Source: Plantago major
Taxonomy: Eukaryota > Streptophyta > Magnoliopsida > Lamiales > Plantaginaceae
Direction: 5' to 3'
Length of the DNA: 64,000 nt
NCBI GenBank assembly: GCA_026545765.1
Contig: JAIFAC010000025.1
Coordinates: forward strand, 62,001 to 126,000
Within the stretch, counting starts at the first letter, position 1, and each line of letters begins with the position of its first letter. Shown in pieces: positions 60,950 through 64,000 of the stretch. The notes under the pieces were generated by a model. It saw nothing but the letters and a program-made list of their open reading frames with translations. It searched no databases and had not been told where the DNA came from. Both the position numbers and the translations under genes were made by a program.

Positions 60950-62900
60950 TTCATGTTTTCTCGCGATCAACCTAGATCCTGTGATAGGTGAAGGAACTTT
61001 CACCATTTTTGAGGACTATTTAACTTGTGTGTTAAGTGGTGCATGTCTCGAGTGATGCACCCATTCTCAAACCAGAGAATTACTAGAAATGGAAAATACA
61101 TACCCACCTTGGAAGCCATAAGTGACTTAAATGATCAAGTGATAAAGAATGGCCCAATAGTCATTCAACAACTCAAACAACAAGTCATGGAGGTTTCTAA
61201 TGGTAGAGACAGAGATCAAAGCTTAAGGATCTTCACAAACCGACAAGCGCCAACAAGGGAGATCTATTAGTCAAGTTATTTACGCAACCAGTAAAAGCTC
61301 AGAGAACTCGACAATATTCCAAGATGCCAAGAGAAATCGCCCCGATGTAGTCAAGCTTCAATATCACTGGATTTTGTATCGACACCGAGCACATACGTAA
61401 TCCTGTAAGTGCTAAAAACGCTTAAAGTTACCGGCAGCAACCCATTGAAGAATCTTTTGAAGAAGCCGTAAAAGCTTTGTTAATCAAGAAAGAAAGAAAA
61501 ATCTAAATTCAATCTGGATGCTCTAGACGCTGAGATGTATTCTCAAGACGACAATTGCGATGACTCAACTCATCACCACTGTATGCGTGGAGTTACTCAT
61601 GAGCATAATCGCATTTCGCCTCAAGAAGAATGAAAATGTGTGGAGTTGCCGAAATCGGGATGGGTCTGCAGCATTCTCCAACATAGAAAACTGCTCTTAC
61701 GGTCCGATGAGGTAACACATAATCTCAAGTTATACTTAAGCAGAAAGGATGAAGAGAAAATAAAAATCTAGAAAATCTCGTGAAAGAACTTGGACATCTG
61801 GTGGAAAGAGAATTTCTAATGATCCTAGCTAGAACCGAAAACCTCAAGAAAAAGAATTCTCTTTAAAAGGAAAAATTCTCAATTAGTTAAAGAATTTGAG
61901 AGAAAGGATGCTGAAAATGATCTCTCAAAGCTCCTTTATATCCTAGATCCTAAAGTCACATAAAGAAGCAATGGCTGAATTATTTGAAGAATTATGAAGA
62001 TCTTCTTTCCGAGAACAAGGAACTCAAGAAGAAAGAATTATCTTTCAATCTATGCCAAAGCTAGCGACACTCTTATCAAGTACAATCTTACTTAAGAGAT
62101 CCTTCTAGAAAAGAAAGGACTCGGGGTCAATAATACGTATGCATTGTTCTATCACCAATAAGAGTAAGGAGAGAAGAACATTTGTAGGCACGTGCTAAGA
62201 TCGGTTCCATGCAATTCCTATAGTATCGTGAGAAGACAAAGATTGTTGACAAAGGAAAGGCAGCTAAGTACCAAAACTCTGTAGGAAAAACAAGTCAAAA
62301 ACAAAACCTGGTTGGAGCCACAAGTCGCTCAAAAGAAACACAACATCCGTAAAAGTGTAAATAACGAAGCTATTATGTCTTCTCAAAAGGTAGAATTGGC
62401 AGAGTCAGCAAATTCTCCCATGTCACTTTTCCTCGAAAGAAATCGACTAACTGAGATTCAGCAAAGTCATTGAGAGAAAAGATCTCGAGCAGCTTCAAGT
62501 GCTCGGAAGTTCTGTACGGCCATAATGGCATCGGAAAACAATCATGAGTACAAGCAGTGACCAAGAACGATGGTCGAAGCCAGAATTGCTTCAAAGCAAT
62601 TATCGGGCGAAGTTAAATCAAGCCATCGGAAATCGGAATGCCGTGCTAGAAGAAATCAGGAAGGCTAAGTTTGCTTTGAAAAGCAACCTCGTAAACCCGA
62701 TGTGTATCCTCAGTTAATCATGGGAGCACCTAGGAACACACCAAGGAAGAAAATAATTTTACTAATGATATCTTTCATTCAAATAGAATTCCTCCTCTTA
62801 CGCCTCGCTGCGCAAATAAAAGCATATTTCAAAGAAATTCATTCAAAAATGGATTCCATAACGAAGAACTTTTAATTCGGATTTGTTCCATCAAAGATAT
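60950..62900 (+). pseudogene. Copia 2 gag region
   Basis: Short, frame-shifting readings: near 60955 MFSRDQPRS, 61025-61270 an ORF with LEAISDLNDQVIKNG and VIQQLKQQVMEVSNGRD, and around 61770-61870 a LVKELGHLVEREF-type coil. Their position after the primer site and the downstream pol support gag, although no domain is complete. Confidence 0.5.
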
Positions 62901-62929
62901 GAGAACTTAATCTCCGTTTCGCCTATTGT

Positions 62930-64000
62930 GCGTGTGAATCGCTCCGGACTAAAGCACAATGGCTATTCTGATAGTGGATGCGGAAAGCACGACAGAGACA
63001 AAGCAACTGCTGATTACACAAGGTAAAGCTTGCAAACACAGACCGTATATCGATTTATTTGAGGAGAATTAAATCCTCTCGATTTGGCAACGCTAAATTG
63101 GGGACTTAACAATCACCGACGACATATGTTAAGGATTTGAAATATAATCTATTTAGCATGAGCCGCTTATGCATAAGGGTTTTACTATAAAATTCAAAGC
63201 TAACATCGCAAAACTAATCTGACAATGAAGTCAAAGTGCATAGCCTTATAAGTTGCCGATTGGGCACCGCATTCCATGAACCAAGAATGTCTCATGGTGA
63301 GTCAATCTGGTCACACAGAAGAGCAAAGGTTATGGCACAAAAGAATGAGTCACTTGAACTTCAAAACTCCTCGGGAATGCATTCTTGCCAAGAAAGTGGT
63401 TAGTGGTCATCTTCCCGTAACATCTTTCGAAAAGGATGGTATCTGCTTCATTGCCGCTTTTATGGGGAAACACCCAAGATCTCTTTCAAGTCCAAAATCG
63501 CACACTCTAAGAAAGTTAGATTAACGCAATTATTACACATGGATCTTTTATCATCTCAGAATTCAGCTATGCAGAAAGAAGTATGGTCCTGGGTTGTCGA
63601 GATTACTTTCAAGATTCACTTAAGTTGTCTTTCCTCGAAACACAAATCGATGCCGTGGTGGAGATACCAAACTTGTTAAAAAAGCTTGAAGTCATGAAAA
63701 TGACAAGGTATCTACTGAAAGTTTGTCAACCAAAGACATAAAGGAGTTTTAGACTCGCAGCAGTATACAACACCAACTTTCCTCCTCAGAAGAACACCTC
63801 ATCAAAATGGTATGTAGCGTAAAGGAAAAACAGAACCCTTAAAGAAGTCAGTAAGGACAATGCTAATGACACCTAAAATAAGTGAAATTTATTGGGTTGA
63901 AGTTGAACATGTACTTTGCTACGCTTTCAAAACAGATGTTTGATAAACAAATACCATTTACAAGACCCCTATGAAATCTTTGGTTGGTAGACCCCCTAAT
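62930..64000 (+). pseudogene. Copia 2 protease and integrase, cut by window end
   Basis: About 62955-63000 gives a SDSGC.KHD/TGDK-like word, the active-site and CCHH-linked region of copia protease in SIRE elements. 63125-63200 reads VKDLKYNLFSMSRL and KGFTIKF. 63276-63524 is the pre-integrase (LWHKRMSHLNFKT, then VSGHLPVTSFEKDGIC). After a break an integrase start MDLL.. (63540) follows and SLVGRPPN-like words close at 63980-64000. RT and the 3' LTR lie beyond the window. Confidence 0.75.

Noticed and set aside
1-64000. tRNA, rRNA or snRNA genes
   Set aside because: No cloverleaf-capable tRNA sequence, rRNA core or snRNA motif was recognised on either strand by eye; a covariance-model scan was not possible.

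Overview
The window is nuclear DNA of a flowering plant, almost certainly a eudicot. It has spliced genes with GT..AG introns, TE-filled introns and plant LTR-retrotransposon, CACTA, Stowaway and LINE families. An asterid is possible from the style of the proteins, but the species cannot be read from the sequence.

Four host genes can be supported. (1) 7463-19450, + strand: a ubiquitin-specific protease of the plant UBP15-19 class with N-terminal membrane anchor, MYND finger and UCH catalytic core, in about 11 exons over 12 kb. (2) 32677-35282, +: a CWC21/SRRM2-type spliceosome protein with a cwf21 domain and a long charged RS-like tail. (3) 37113-40472, -: an organelle-targeted RsmH/MraW rRNA methyltransferase in 5 exons. 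(4) 46223-47577, -: a CAF1/POP2 deadenylase of the CCR4-NOT complex in two exons. They are housekeeping genes of ubiquitin turnover, splicing, organelle translation and mRNA decay, with no sign of joint regulation.

The rest is mostly transposable elements. From left to right: an Athila-type Ty3 integrase, its 3' spacer and LTR (1-3825), abutting an opposite-strand Ty3 gag (3821-5433); a LINE fragment with a 17-bp target duplication and two Stowaway MITEs inside UBP introns; two clean CACTA elements (21225-22236, TSD TAT; 23215-26685, TSD GTT), the second nested in a Ty3 LTR; a third, inverted CACTA relative with TNP2 and TnpA remnants (about 27535-31570); a copia LTR copy (31571-32570); an AT-rich inverted/tandem array (41.1-43.0 kb); a PIF/Harbinger-like unit with a SANT-like reading (47899-49604); a satellite of roughly 345 bp (50.0-52.1 kb); a SIRE-type copia element (52.1-58.6 kb); a large inverted pair of another copia LTR (58.6-60.9 kb); and the gag-pol of that second copia element, running off the window.

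A recurring theme is single-base losses, several in homopolymers, that break otherwise conserved exons of the host genes. This looks more like residual long-read assembly error than pseudogenisation. No clearly new biological system was found. The most unexplained signals are a recurrent 15-nt palindrome scattered through one copia element, the two-part satellite, and the AT-rich array.
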